From: Stercorarius parasiticus
Taxonomy: Eukaryota; Chordata; Aves; Charadriiformes; Stercorariidae
Reading direction: 5' to 3'
NCBI GenBank assembly: GCA_013396915.1
Contig: VWZL01002825.1
Coordinates: 527,327 to 591,326, forward strand
Length of the DNA stretch: 64,000 nucleotides
Shown here: one piece after another, positions 24,851-34,925 of the stretch
Layout: the number at the start of each line of letters is the position of its first letter
Numbering within the stretch: the first letter of the stretch is position 1
The notes under the pieces: model-generated
Seen by the model: only the letters and a program-made list of their open reading frames with translations
Told to the model about the DNA's origin: nothing
The model's database searches: none
Translations under genes and position numbers: made by a program

Positions 24851-24903
24851 TGTGTGCATGCATGTGCACATGTACGCATGAGTAAAGACATGCACATGTA
24901 TAT
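24851..24903. repeat. Alternating purine-pyrimidine tract with palindrome
   Basis: Bases 24851-24880 alternate strictly pyrimidine-purine for 30 bases, and 24888-24903 alternate again for 16. The first block contains a perfect 12-bp palindrome, CATGTGCACATG, at 24861-24872. The composition is mixed TG/CA/CG rather than a simple dinucleotide array. Such sequence can adopt Z-DNA or a small cruciform under supercoiling. Confidence 0.9.
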
Positions 24904-27900
24904 TTTCTTTAAGAAAGTCTGCTTCTGGCCCACTCTATGTATGTATGTTCCATTACCACTCAGCTGAATTTTTTGGGGAAAAGTAAATTGTCCTGTGCTG
25001 TATATAATATTTTAAAAGCTACCTTTAAATTGGTCAAGTCTTTTTATCATCATATTATCTCCTTCCTCCATCTTAAAATCTGTTTGACATTGGAAAAATA
25101 CACAAAGTTTGACAGCCAGGATAAAGTGAAATCTGAATATATCCTTGGTAAATGTTGGCCATTTCAAAGCAGCTCTGGGGAGACCTGGAGGGATGCTGTG
25201 CTGTAAGAGTACAAACAATCCACAAAGGACAAGCAGCCCATAGCCCACTACCCTGATGGATGAGTGACCCATTAAAGAGACTCTTGGGGCTATACAGTTG
25301 CCCATTTTACTTAAATGAAATCAAATCTGTTTAAAGCTGTGTAGGCTATGCTACAGTTGCTAAATTGTATAAAACGGGAAAAGACTTTTAGCACAACTTA
25401 AAAATCCACATTATCTGTTGCAAGACGGCAATGCAGTTCCACCCCAGTTAACAGTGTCTACAAGCTGGTGTGTAGAAGAATGTCAATGCACTGTAGTGCA
25501 GCATTATTTTTGTTTTCTTCTTCTCAGACATATTAGTAATTAAGGCAATTCCAAGAGATTCTTCAGGAGCATCCCTGTGTCAGGCTCATTTGCCCGTGTG
25601 GGGAGAAGGCAGGGGTATCCAAAGCAGCTCTGCTCTGGAGGACTCCCAGCCCTGTGGCCAGACCCACAACTCCTGCTAACCGCAGTAAAAGTTTAACAAA
25701 CACTTGGTTCTCCGAGCCCTGTCATGTATGACTCTCTGAACAGCTGCACTGACAGCCTCAAAATCGTTATAACAAAAAAAGCGAACAAGTTATCTAGAGT
25801 CATTTCAGGAACTAACTTAAAACAATTTACTTTTCACCCACCTCCTCCCAATCCTATCCCAAATCAACTAATATCCACCACTTCCCTATCACTGATGCTG
25901 GCTGTGGAGAGGGTCTCTCCGTGACAGGGGTCAGGGATAACACCTCACGTTAATCAGCTCTAAGATGGTTTCCAGTTCTTCCTGAGAATCACCGCTATAG
26001 CAGAGTCTTGTCAGCAGCAATTACCATGAAAGTCTTTCAGAAGGGACCTATTTAGTGTATTTGCCTCTCCGGCGTACCCAGATCTTTCTTCAAAATGAAA
26101 AATGCCATTCAATAATCTAAAAGGACATGTCACTGCTACACCATCTATTTCAGCCAAGGGTTATTATCCCCTGGGTCTGTGGCACAAAGGCCTTGGAGCA
26201 GTAAGTAACAGAAGATGGGATGCCAACGTTCCTACGCTGGCTGGGGAAGGAGCAGTATGAATAGTGAATAAATAGGTATATAGGTGGCTTTCCCTCACGT
26301 ATGTGGCATTTCTCTGCAGCTCATTCTATTAAATGCCTCAATGCCTCTTTCACATGTTCAGAGGGAGCCTTGCAGTACAGATTTTGATAGAGTGCTGTTT
26401 TCAACACGGTCTGGTAACATCTCTCTGTCTTGGACTGTTTCTATTTTATATCTGGATAGATCTTTTTGTCTTCATTTGGGATTCTGCCATGATCGGATAT
26501 TGCTAGAACTGTGTATCCACTCCGAATACATATGGTCCTGTATTGCTTTTGATGTGGCAAAGTATTTTGTCTTTCTGACTCTTGTTTTTTTGTTTGTTTC
26601 TTTCTTTCCCACCTCTACCTCTAGTCTTCTTGGTGACCCCCGTGTCCACATTTCACCTTTAGCATAACTCTGCTCCCTTTTCCCTGGTAATGCTCGTAAC
26701 CCCCTACTGATCCCACACATCTCTTAGAAGCCGCATCCTCAACCCTGCAATTCCCCACAGGACACTTAGACATTTGCTTTTAATCTGGACCCTGAGTTTA
26801 TAATGAATTCTGTAAACATAATCATGAGGACTTTCATAAAGGAAAGCACACGCATATCACAGCCATTTTTGCTGACACTTTTGACTCTGGGCTTGATCTT
26901 TGCCCAAGTTGCAAAATAAAAAGGGCAGAGGGCAGAGTTCAAAAGCGGCCGTTTACTTCTTGGATTATTGAAAATAAAAAGCCAGCGGAAACCCTCCTGA
27001 GTAATTTGAGGAAACTTCTTTCCCCCTCCTCCCCCAGGAAGGATGTCATTATATTGTTTTCTAAGGTTAGGTCTGTTTATAGAAATAAACACTTGAGTGA
27101 AAACAGGCATGAAATGCTAGAAAGCCAGCGAAGCAATCTAGATAGCATGTGATCTGAACCAGCACACAGATACCAGCAACTAACGCCAAGCAATGGCCTC
27201 AAGTTCAAGCACCTCCTCTCCTGGATGTTGTCCAGCACAGTCTATTTTCGTACATATAGTTTATTGGTGATTTGCCTATACACTGATAGGGACATTTGCA
27301 TGTGTCTTTGGGGATGCTTCATATGAAATGAAATTTAAAAAAAAATAATTAAAAAATAATTCAACAGATTTCTCTCTGTTACCACAAGGCTTGAGTGCAG
27401 CAACACAGCACTGAGGCAATCTGCATGTCCTCTTTTGCAGACCTAGTTATTCAATGGAGATTTTAATGATCAAATATCAGTAATTAGTATTACCAGCTCC
27501 CATTTTAGGCATCCGAAGCTGAGCTTTCAAAACTACAAGTATCCCAAGACTGCCAGTCACTCCTAATAATGATAGATGCTGTAGAAATGAATCTATGCCA
27601 TTGAACCACATTTCCCTGCCATCAGTTTGTGCCTCAAGTTCTCCTCCAAATACACGCATTTAGGTATGTCTTCATCTGCCCTCCTTCACCTCTGACTGGC
27701 AATAGCTGGAAGACCCTGGAGTGCATTTCAGAGGCATTCACTTTTCTTCAGACGACATTTGAACATCTCTTATCTTCCGTTTACACCTCAAATTTTAATT
27801 GTTTTTTCAGTGCAACGTTTATTGCCCTCATTTCCACTTGTTCCAGTTCCATTCGCTTTCCACTTAATGACCAATAAAGCGTTTACTTATTGCAATTATT

Positions 27901-28158
27901 TTCTTTTATTGACTTTCTACTAGGGGATGGGAGGAAATTTGGGGTTTCCTCTCTGCTCCTTCCTTTCCACGTAAGTTTTTTCCCTTCTCTTTTGCATCTG
28001 TGAACTGCAACCATCAGTTTAGATCTCTGGCACTTTCCGTCTCATTGCAGTAGTGCTTCGTTCTTCTTCTCATGCTGGTGTTTTAGGTCTGGGTATTGTT
28101 CCCACCTCCCTTCCTGTTCAAATTTGGAAGCAGAAGCTGTCCGAATACTAGGTGGACA

Positions 28159-28176
28159 ATAAAATAAAATAAAAAA
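28159..28176. repeat. (AAAAT)n short array
   Basis: Three units of the AAAAT pentamer followed by a short A-run. Confidence 0.85.
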
Positions 28177-29846
28177 GCCCAAACCTCTGGCATTATGTAG
28201 AAACCGAAGTGTGCGGGGAAGTCCATAAATCATTCTTCCTGCCACATCTGTTTTTATTTTGAAGTTTATCAGCCTGCTTATTCGCAACAGGGATTTTTAG
28301 GAGTAGGGGGAGGAGGAGGGCCGGGTTGCAATATTAATCTCCCAATGTGACTTATAGAATATCAGAGAATAGGGGAAAGAAAGGCTTTTAGCTGGTTTCT
28401 GCTTTTCCTTCCTTCAGACTGGAGATAAAGATTGGCTGCACACCGTGAGCTTGGCTGAAAAGGGCAATTCATGCATCCCTTCTTATCAGTTCTCAGAAGG
28501 GAGAGCTGGAGTTCACCCTGCACACTGTACAGCGATAGTCCCGCTCCCACATGGGGAGGTTGGTGGGTGTGTGAAGATAAGACAAGCTTAAAACTGATAC
28601 CTGTCCAGACAAAATGGACTTTTTTCCCCTCTTTCTGGTCTGCAGGGAACATGTGTGGGCATCTTTAAAGACACTGGCAATGATAAGTTTTTGTCTGTTC
28701 TTCACGTCTAGAATCAAGTGGCAGTCGGGGGGAGAGGGAAGTCGGCACAGATATCCGGCTCTAATGAGCCTTACCCCTTTCCCAGAACTTTGGGCAAGTT
28801 GCAAGCAATAACCTCATCGTTCCCCTCCCTTCTGATAAAGATGATGTTTTCTTGACATGTTCTTCCATCCCGTTCTGTGACAGCAGAGGCTGATGTACTT
28901 GCATCAGTTTTGCATTTTCAAGACCTGACAGATGATCTTCATATAGCATTTCTGCTTGTGTGGATGATGCAAAGCACACAGATTGGCTGCCTTTTTTTTT
29001 TCAAGGTGCCATATATTTTACGGTGGAAGTGAGTGCAAGGATGCCTCATAGGAAACATAAGCAGAATGCTCTCTTCCACATGAAATCCTTGCTTTCCGAA
29101 GTGGAATATAAGCATTCTAGACACTTACAAACTCTGGTAAATTTGATTGTCTCCCTGCAAAGGCCAGAGAAACAAAAGGAAAAAAATTAGAGAAGTAAGA
29201 ACTAATGCTCAACTTTGAGCCTGTTCTCCATCTTGAGTAGGTACAAACCTCTCGCTCTCCCAAACTCCATGTATTCATTCCATCATTTTGAATTCTCTTC
29301 CATCTTTGGTTGCAAATGAGATGTGGATGTTATGATTATTTAAATCCACATCTGATGAGTCAAAACTGGTGTCCAGGGCTGTGCTCTACACAGCTAGCAT
29401 TTACAATCAAGGGTCTGTAATATGTTGGTAGCGTCATATTTAGAAACACTAAGACTCTTATTCTCCCCTTAGTGTAAAAAAGGATTAGCAGAGGTATTGG
29501 AGTTACATCAGTGCAGAAGCAGTGTAAGTGAGAGGAGAATGCATTTTGAGTACTGATGTGTGTTACAAATGTATATTGTAGAAATGCACGGATATCACCT
29601 ACTTAAGATGGTGCAAATGGGCTGGGTTCCCATTACTGGACCTGTTAGTGAAGAAAAATATTTACCTTGAAAGAAAATCAATGATGCCAGACAGACGGTA
29701 GATGTGAATGATTTGGTTCAGATGGAGACCGTGGGAGGAGACTCGGGTACGAGCTGCCCCTTATCAGCCCACCATTATACTTCATCCCCAGCTCAGTGGT
29801 GTCCTAGTCTAAACAGAAAGCCACTTATAACGTCATTTTTGGCCTG

Positions 29847-29882
29847 ATTTAAAAAAAAACAACACTTTTTTCTTTTTTAAAT
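29847..29882. repeat. AT-only inverted repeat
   Basis: ATTTAAAAAA at 29847-29856 is the exact reverse complement of TTTTTTAAAT at 29873-29882, with a 16-base spacer. It could form an A/U hairpin or cruciform. The low complexity makes it unremarkable. Confidence 0.75.
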
Positions 29883-31433
29883 TTGGGTCTTTTTCCCCCA
29901 ATTCTGTGTTCAGAGCTGAAATTCTACTCAGCCAGGCCTGTCTATGCTGGATTGAAAGGGCTTCCTCTAAAGTGTCAGTAAACATGGCATGTCCCATGCT
30001 TTCCTTCTCCTGATCACGTCACTGCCTCAAGAATCACCTGCAAAGTGTCTGGACGAGGCCATGTGTAACCATACCTTAGGAGACATTTGTACTCAGAGGG
30101 AGATTGCTGCAGACGATTTTGATATTGCCCATTTTGCCTTGTCTTTCATTCTTTTCATGACCACTAAAGTCCATCGAACCTGCTGGGAATTCTTCACTGC
30201 TGCCTTTGTATAGAATGACAATCATGTAGTCATCACCATTCTGCCATTAGTAATTCCCAGGATTTATGTTGCAACTTTCTTCTGGCTTGGATTCACATCC
30301 TTAAATGTGAATTTGGGCTGAAGAGAAAAATTCAGGCAGAATTGCCAAGTTTCAGCTGTCAGCTTATTGTCATAAGGATTTTCCTACTTAGAAGGCTCTC
30401 CTTTGCAAAGCTCATCCCAGCTTCTTTAGTCTGCAAATCAATCTGTAAATCACAAGTGCATGAGGATACCCAATGTTTGCTTGCAGATGAATGAGAACAG
30501 ATTTCAAGTGGCATCTAGTATATTATACTTCTGCTTCAGGTCTGCAATTAAATGAAAAAGAATGAAGTATGGAGATTTTTTTTTAAAAAATTGATAACTT
30601 TTTCCAACCAAAATAGGTTATATATTGAGCTGTAATTTCTGTGAAGACGTCAGGCCTGTGTTTATTTTACCCAAATCAGTTTGTCCAATGCAAACAATTT
30701 ATTCATGTTCTCTCTCTCTTCTCTTTTTAGCTGCCTTTTAAAAATAAGGTGAAGCAAATCACTGGAATACAGTTTCCAAACTCCTGTTTATACAGACCAT
30801 GTTGACTTAGGACTTGAATTGCTTGTCTCATTTAACTGATTCATGGTGCAAGAGGATGCTGCACTCTTGATTTGTAGCCCAATTGATATTTTGCTTGCCC
30901 TCAGGCTACCACAAATGCTGGGGCCTGGTTTCCATTGAGTGATTAGTCCTGACAGCTGCAGGAGACAATTACCTTGCCAGGCTCACATGAAATGCTTGTG
31001 TTGGACTGTTCTTCCCCCAAGGACGGAGCCCTACCAAACCCTGTATGTGGGATTGGAAAGTTGACTCCAGAAGATGAACTGTGAGATGTGTGTAACAATC
31101 AGAAAATTAAAGCTGAAACAGTAGTGAGCATGGAAAGATCTGCTTGCTTTAAGGAAAACTCATGCACTAATTCTGTTTATTAGTAGTGAGTATAATTTTT
31201 TTCTGAATTTCACTTAATCATTAAAATCTATTGCCAGAAATTATTCACTTCAATGGCATCAGTACTAAATTCCTTCAGTATTATGTTTACAAGCAGCAAT
31301 TGTCTTTTCTTCCCGCTAGTCCTGTAGAAGCACCTTGACTTTTATAAGACTTCCATGATTTTACTTTTCAGCTGTCAATCAGCCTATTTTTTCCGCTGCT
31401 TTAAATAATCAGCTGTCTTTAGCTTCCAAAGTC

Positions 31434-31466
31434 TTTGGTTTGGTTAGTTGGTTGGTTTGGTGGGGT
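31434..31466. repeat. GGTT-rich degenerate microsatellite
   Basis: Repeated GGTT, GGTTT and AGTT units end in GGGG and a T-run. It is a degenerate tetranucleotide tract on the plus strand. Confidence 0.8.
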
Positions 31467-32227
31467 TTTTTTGTAGATACCATTAACAAAACACTCATAG
31501 AAATCTATCTACTGGAAGCAGAGATACCGCATTCCTAATATACCGTACTAATTGCTACAATAAAAATAAACCATTTTCTTGAACAGGATGCTGAAGAGAG
31601 TGTGTATTTCTTAATGAAAATATCACATCAGCTTCTTTACATAGTAAGAAGTTACTTTTAAGGAAAAAAGTGGTGCTCAAAATCTGAGCAGTCTGCAAAG
31701 TTATTAATCACCCATGAATAATCTAGGAAAATCACAAACCCCATGGATTTCAAGAATTCCCATCCACTCTCAAGACAGAATAAAAAAAAAAAATATCTTA
31801 ATGGGATCAACTATACAGAACGTTTATAGAAAAGGGGTAAAGGGGTTCCTGGTTTTACTTGTGTCAGGGAATGGCAGGGTAAGAAACGCTCAAGATGAGT
31901 ACATCTGGAACAGAGAGTCTTCAGGTCCCCAGAATTGATACATGGCAGAAACTGGTATTTCCAGATTCTCACATACTCCCCTCTTTAACGTGCACCCCAA
32001 GAACTTGCTTTAGGCAAAACAGTTAGACAAAAGGTAGGTTTTGTGTCCATAGTCCACTGAAGCTTCAGGAGAATGTAAACAACAATGTAGAAGACGAGAA
32101 TTTTTTTCTTTTAATTATTTTTAATGTAGCTATATCCTTAAAGAACCATCCTCTAATCACCTTTTTTTTTTTACCATATAGGCTGGCTAGAGCTTTTGGA
32201 GCAGTAGTAGAAAAATTAGGTTTATAA

Positions 32228-32246
32228 GGGGGGAGGGGGGGGGCGG
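32228..32246 (+). repeat. Long G-tract, G-quadruplex candidate
   Basis: GGGGGGAGGGGGGGGGCGG contains 17 G in 19 bases and enough guanines for a compact quadruplex on the plus strand. The flanks are AT-rich, so the tract is isolated. Confidence 0.85.
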
Positions 32247-32460
32247 CCTACAGGCAAATATCTTAATTAGCTGTTACCAAAACCTCTGAGCCATATGGCC
32301 ACCATAAAAAGGGGACTTTAATACACTGTTCCATTTTATGTCATCAGTTGCAAGCTATGGATTCACTCTCACCCCCAGTAACTCATGATTGTGCAGAAGA
32401 AAACCTCTGAAGTGAAAACATAGACCATCTGTTAGTGATACGGGTAAGCCATGTATTCTC

Positions 32461-32477
32461 TACATACATACATACAT
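32461..32477. repeat. (TACA)n microsatellite
   Basis: Four units of TACA in succession. Confidence 0.9.
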
Positions 32478-33770
32478 TTCCTGCATTGCATATGATTTCA
32501 AATATTTGCTCTTGGAGCTGCAAGGTGTCCTACTGTCATAACAGTCAAGTTATTCATTAAGCTGTCAGCACCTTAGCGTATTGCTCCCACACAGGGTCCA
32601 TTTCTGATTTTTCCATTCCCCCTCGGAGAACCCACTCACTCATCACCAAGTGCGGTTACTCTCATAACGGGTGCAACTGAGATCCTCATGTCAACATATG
32701 TAAACCAAATCTATACCTTTCTATTGCGACAGTTCCAACTCCCGAATTTCCTAGGGCACTAATGGATTTTGAGGGCCAGCTTGAATTTGCAAGAGTTTTG
32801 TTCATATCAATGTGATGCAGTTCTTGGCACAGACTTCTGAGTCAGTGCCGTGAAGTATTAAAAGCTGAGAAGTAGGGCAAACAAGTATCAACCAAAAGAA
32901 AACTATGATTGATTTCAAACCCCAGTGTTTTGAAACGAAGCTAAGCAGACAGTTTACAATAGCAAAGCCAAGGCACCAAAGCTGTGCAGATCTTTGCCTA
33001 AAACCCGGCTATTGTGCTAAACCTGACCCATCGGCTGTCTACCCTCAGAAGAAAGGTAGTTTTTGTTTATTACTACTCCAGTGGAATAAATAAAATATAT
33101 ATGCTTCAAACAATTACTAACTTATAAGGGACACTTTTTGTTTCTTTGTTTCTAACTTCAAATATTTCTGTACCTTTCTTATAAACCTCTCAGAAGCCTG
33201 AAACTGAAAGCTGCCTTGTCACTACAATAAAATACCACACCTTGCTCTTTTTGTAATTTGTCATGGCTGGGGTTGACTGTGAATAGAGATGAGCTGATAT
33301 ACCATTCATTTCTCTGCGTTAAGCTATGATCAGTTAGGTTAGTAGGTTACAAAGTGATTGAATTTTACTATCTGAGCTTCAGAGGTACCCTTGCCCCGTC
33401 ACATTACGTGCAGATATCAGCACTAAGTGACATCAGAGAGCACCAAATGTAACTAATCATAGGAAAGGATAATCAAAGTACCTCCAATGTTACAAAAGGA
33501 AAGAGGTTTGACTATTCATACTGGATGAAGAGCAATAATGCATCCATGATCAAAGTTATATCAAAATGTCCTGTCTCTAGTTAGGATATCCCATACCTGC
33601 GGCCTTTTGAAGAATTTCCCTATTCTTCAGTCTTGAATAATCCAGTTTGTGCCCGAGTTTCCCAGTGGTGAGTTCATCACAATGTCAGATAAGTCACAGA
33701 TATCAAAATAATGTCTTAGTATGATCCTGTCATTGAACCAGGGTTTAACTCTGGCCTGTCTCGTTACCAC

Positions 33771-33845
33771 AAGGCGTTGCAGTTGGACTAGATCATCATT
33801 GTGGGTTTCTGCCACAGAACGATTGTATTCTCTTTTATTCTACAA
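33771..33845 (+). mobile_element. Decayed CR1-like 3' tail
   Basis: AGTTGGACTAGATCATCATT at 33781-33800 closely resembles the avian CR1 3' untranslated motif (TTGGACTAGATGATC type). It is followed by a degenerate TATTCT-type tail (TTGTATTCTCTTTTATTCTA, 33823-33842). The element would lie on the plus strand with its 3' end near 33845. Divergence is greater than in the copy at 3911, which suggests an older insertion. Its 5' limit is unclear and may extend left of 33771. Confidence 0.6.
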
Positions 33846-33850
33846 CTCTC

Positions 33851-33979
33851 TTATGTTCTGGAGCAAAGACACCTACAGCTGTCCCTGCTCAAACAAACAG
33901 ATGCTTCAAATCCCGTAATGGCAGCGGGGCACTTCGTCAGGGCCACGGCCTGCTCCACCGCGGCCTTGAGCTGCTCCAT
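33851..33979 (-). CDS. Hypothetical 42-codon frame in CpG island (weak)
   Basis: On the minus strand an ATG at 33979 sits in GCCGCGATGG, a strong Kozak context (G at -3 and +4), and is followed by 42 codons to TAA at 33853-33851. The first 20 residues (MEQLKAAVEQAVALTKCPAA) look like a short amphipathic helix with alternating E/K, Q and V/A/L. The remainder is Cys- and Ser-rich and approaches the CR1 tail, so a real protein would more likely splice away than end here. No good splice donor is visible. The same frame is open upstream to about 34111. I do not recognise the peptide. It could be a first exon of a minus-strand gene, a short upstream frame, or chance in GC-rich sequence. Confidence 0.15.
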   Translation of the reverse strand: MEQLKAAVEQAVALTKCPAAITGFEASVCLSRDSCRCLCSRT

Positions 33980-33991
33980 CGCGGCCCAGGC
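33950..33991. repeat. 21-bp imperfect tandem repeat in the CpG island
   Basis: CTGCTCCACCGCGGCC (33950-33965) recurs as CTGCTCCATCGCGGCC (33971-33986) with a 21-bp period, one mismatch in 16 bases. The period is a multiple of three, so open frames are not disrupted. Confidence 0.85.
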
Positions 33992-33998
33992 TCGCTCC

Positions 33999-33999
33999 N
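33999..33999. other. Ambiguous base (N)
   Basis: A single N lies in the GC-rich island, probably unresolved sequencing. Any reading frame through this point has one undefined codon. Confidence 0.99.
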
Positions 34000-34110
34000 G
34001 TCCCTGCCCGCCCGGTCCCCCGCTCCCCGGCCCGTCCCGGCCGTGCCCTGCAGGTGGCAGCGACGGGCCGCTGCTGCGAGCGCTGCTGGGCCCTTCGCCA
34101 TTTGTGCCTT

Positions 34111-34139
34111 AGCGCCAGAGCCAGATTTTACCTGGCGCT
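34111..34139. repeat. Perfect 8-bp hairpin between island lobes
   Basis: AGCGCCAG (34111-34118) and CTGGCGCT (34132-34139) are exact reverse complements with a 13-base loop. The stem sits on the right edge of the left CpG lobe. It could be a structured RNA segment, a palindromic protein-binding site or chance. Confidence 0.7.
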
Positions 34140-34817
34140 CACGGTTATAGAAATAAATATTTTCGCTTAGTGTCGAACAATTTTCATCGATTTGAGGGAG
34201 GGAGAGGGAGAGAACCGCGCTCCTGATAGGGAAGGGAGCCTCCCTGAGGGGAAGCCGAGGGAGGCGGCCCGGCCCTCCCGAGGCCGCCGGGGCTGGGCCC
34301 GGGGCTCCGCGGCCCCTGGGGCTGTGCGAGCCGGGCCCTGCGGGGCCTGGCCCACCGCCGTCCCCAGCTGCGGGGAGCGAGGGTGGCCTCGGGTTTCACA
34401 CAGGCACCTCTGTGGCTGCTGGGCTGCTGTCTGCCAGGGAGCCTGAAGGTCATGGGCCTCCCCCACCACAGCTCCACACACCTCTTTCACTCCCTCTGTT
34501 TCTGCTTTTAGAATAACGTCTGCCTGTATTTTACCGTATGTCAGGCTGCAGGAGGTCAGTCACTCTGGTGGGAGATGTCTGTGGCACAGGGAACACGGTT
34601 GCCATGAGTGGATGTAGCACAGCTCCCCTGGCTGCAGCCGTTCTCTCCCGTCCTTAGCTGATCCACGTCGTGCTGGCTCCTAAACATCTCTCTTCTAAAT
34701 CCCTGTTCTCTGGTGGACAGATGGATCAACAGTACATGTATTCCATACTGAATTTAGGCTTCTTTCCCTCAGAAACGAAGCAGAATCCGTCCCTATTGGC
34801 TCCTCTTACAGGCCGTA

Positions 34818-34925
34818 ATGGATGGGCTGTCTGCGCCGCGAGGAGGAGGCTGAGCGGTGGGGAAGGCGTTTCGGCGGCCTGTCCGCACCTGAGGCTGTTC
34901 CACTCTCTGCGACCGTTACCACAGG
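34818..34925. promoter_or_regulatory. Satellite CpG block
   Basis: About 11 CpGs by hand count in roughly 105 bases, including CGCCGCGAGG and TTTCGGCGGCC. It lies some 400 bases right of the main island and may be part of the same promoter domain. Confidence 0.45.

Larger units (their letters stand above)
24904..33770. other. Gene-poor stretch with simple repeats
   Basis: No gene supported. It contains A/T-rich low-complexity tracts (27336-27360, 28159-28176, 31788-31799, 32163-32172), a GGTT-rich tract, a G-run and a TACA microsatellite, listed separately. A 127-codon plus frame at 26284-26667 begins with GTG rather than ATG and shows no known domain. Other frames at 28362-28804 are overlapping and antisense to one another, as expected of chance. 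Confidence 0.5.
33920..34420. promoter_or_regulatory. CpG island, two lobes
   Basis: The left lobe (about 33920-34120) holds roughly 22 CpGs by hand count in about 200 bases. The right lobe (about 34210-34400) holds roughly 19. They are separated by about 70 bases of AT-rich DNA containing an AAATAAATATTTT stretch. The contrast with the surrounding sequence is abrupt. In bird genomes such islands usually mark promoters, often bidirectional. The right lobe has several GGGG and GGG runs (34289-34360). No TATA box or known first exon is recognised, so direction of transcription is undetermined. This is the most promoter-like segment in the window. Confidence 0.6.

Noticed and set aside
26284..26667. 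127-codon plus frame as a coding gene
   Set aside because: It begins with GTG, which is not a normal vertebrate start, and has no recognisable domain.
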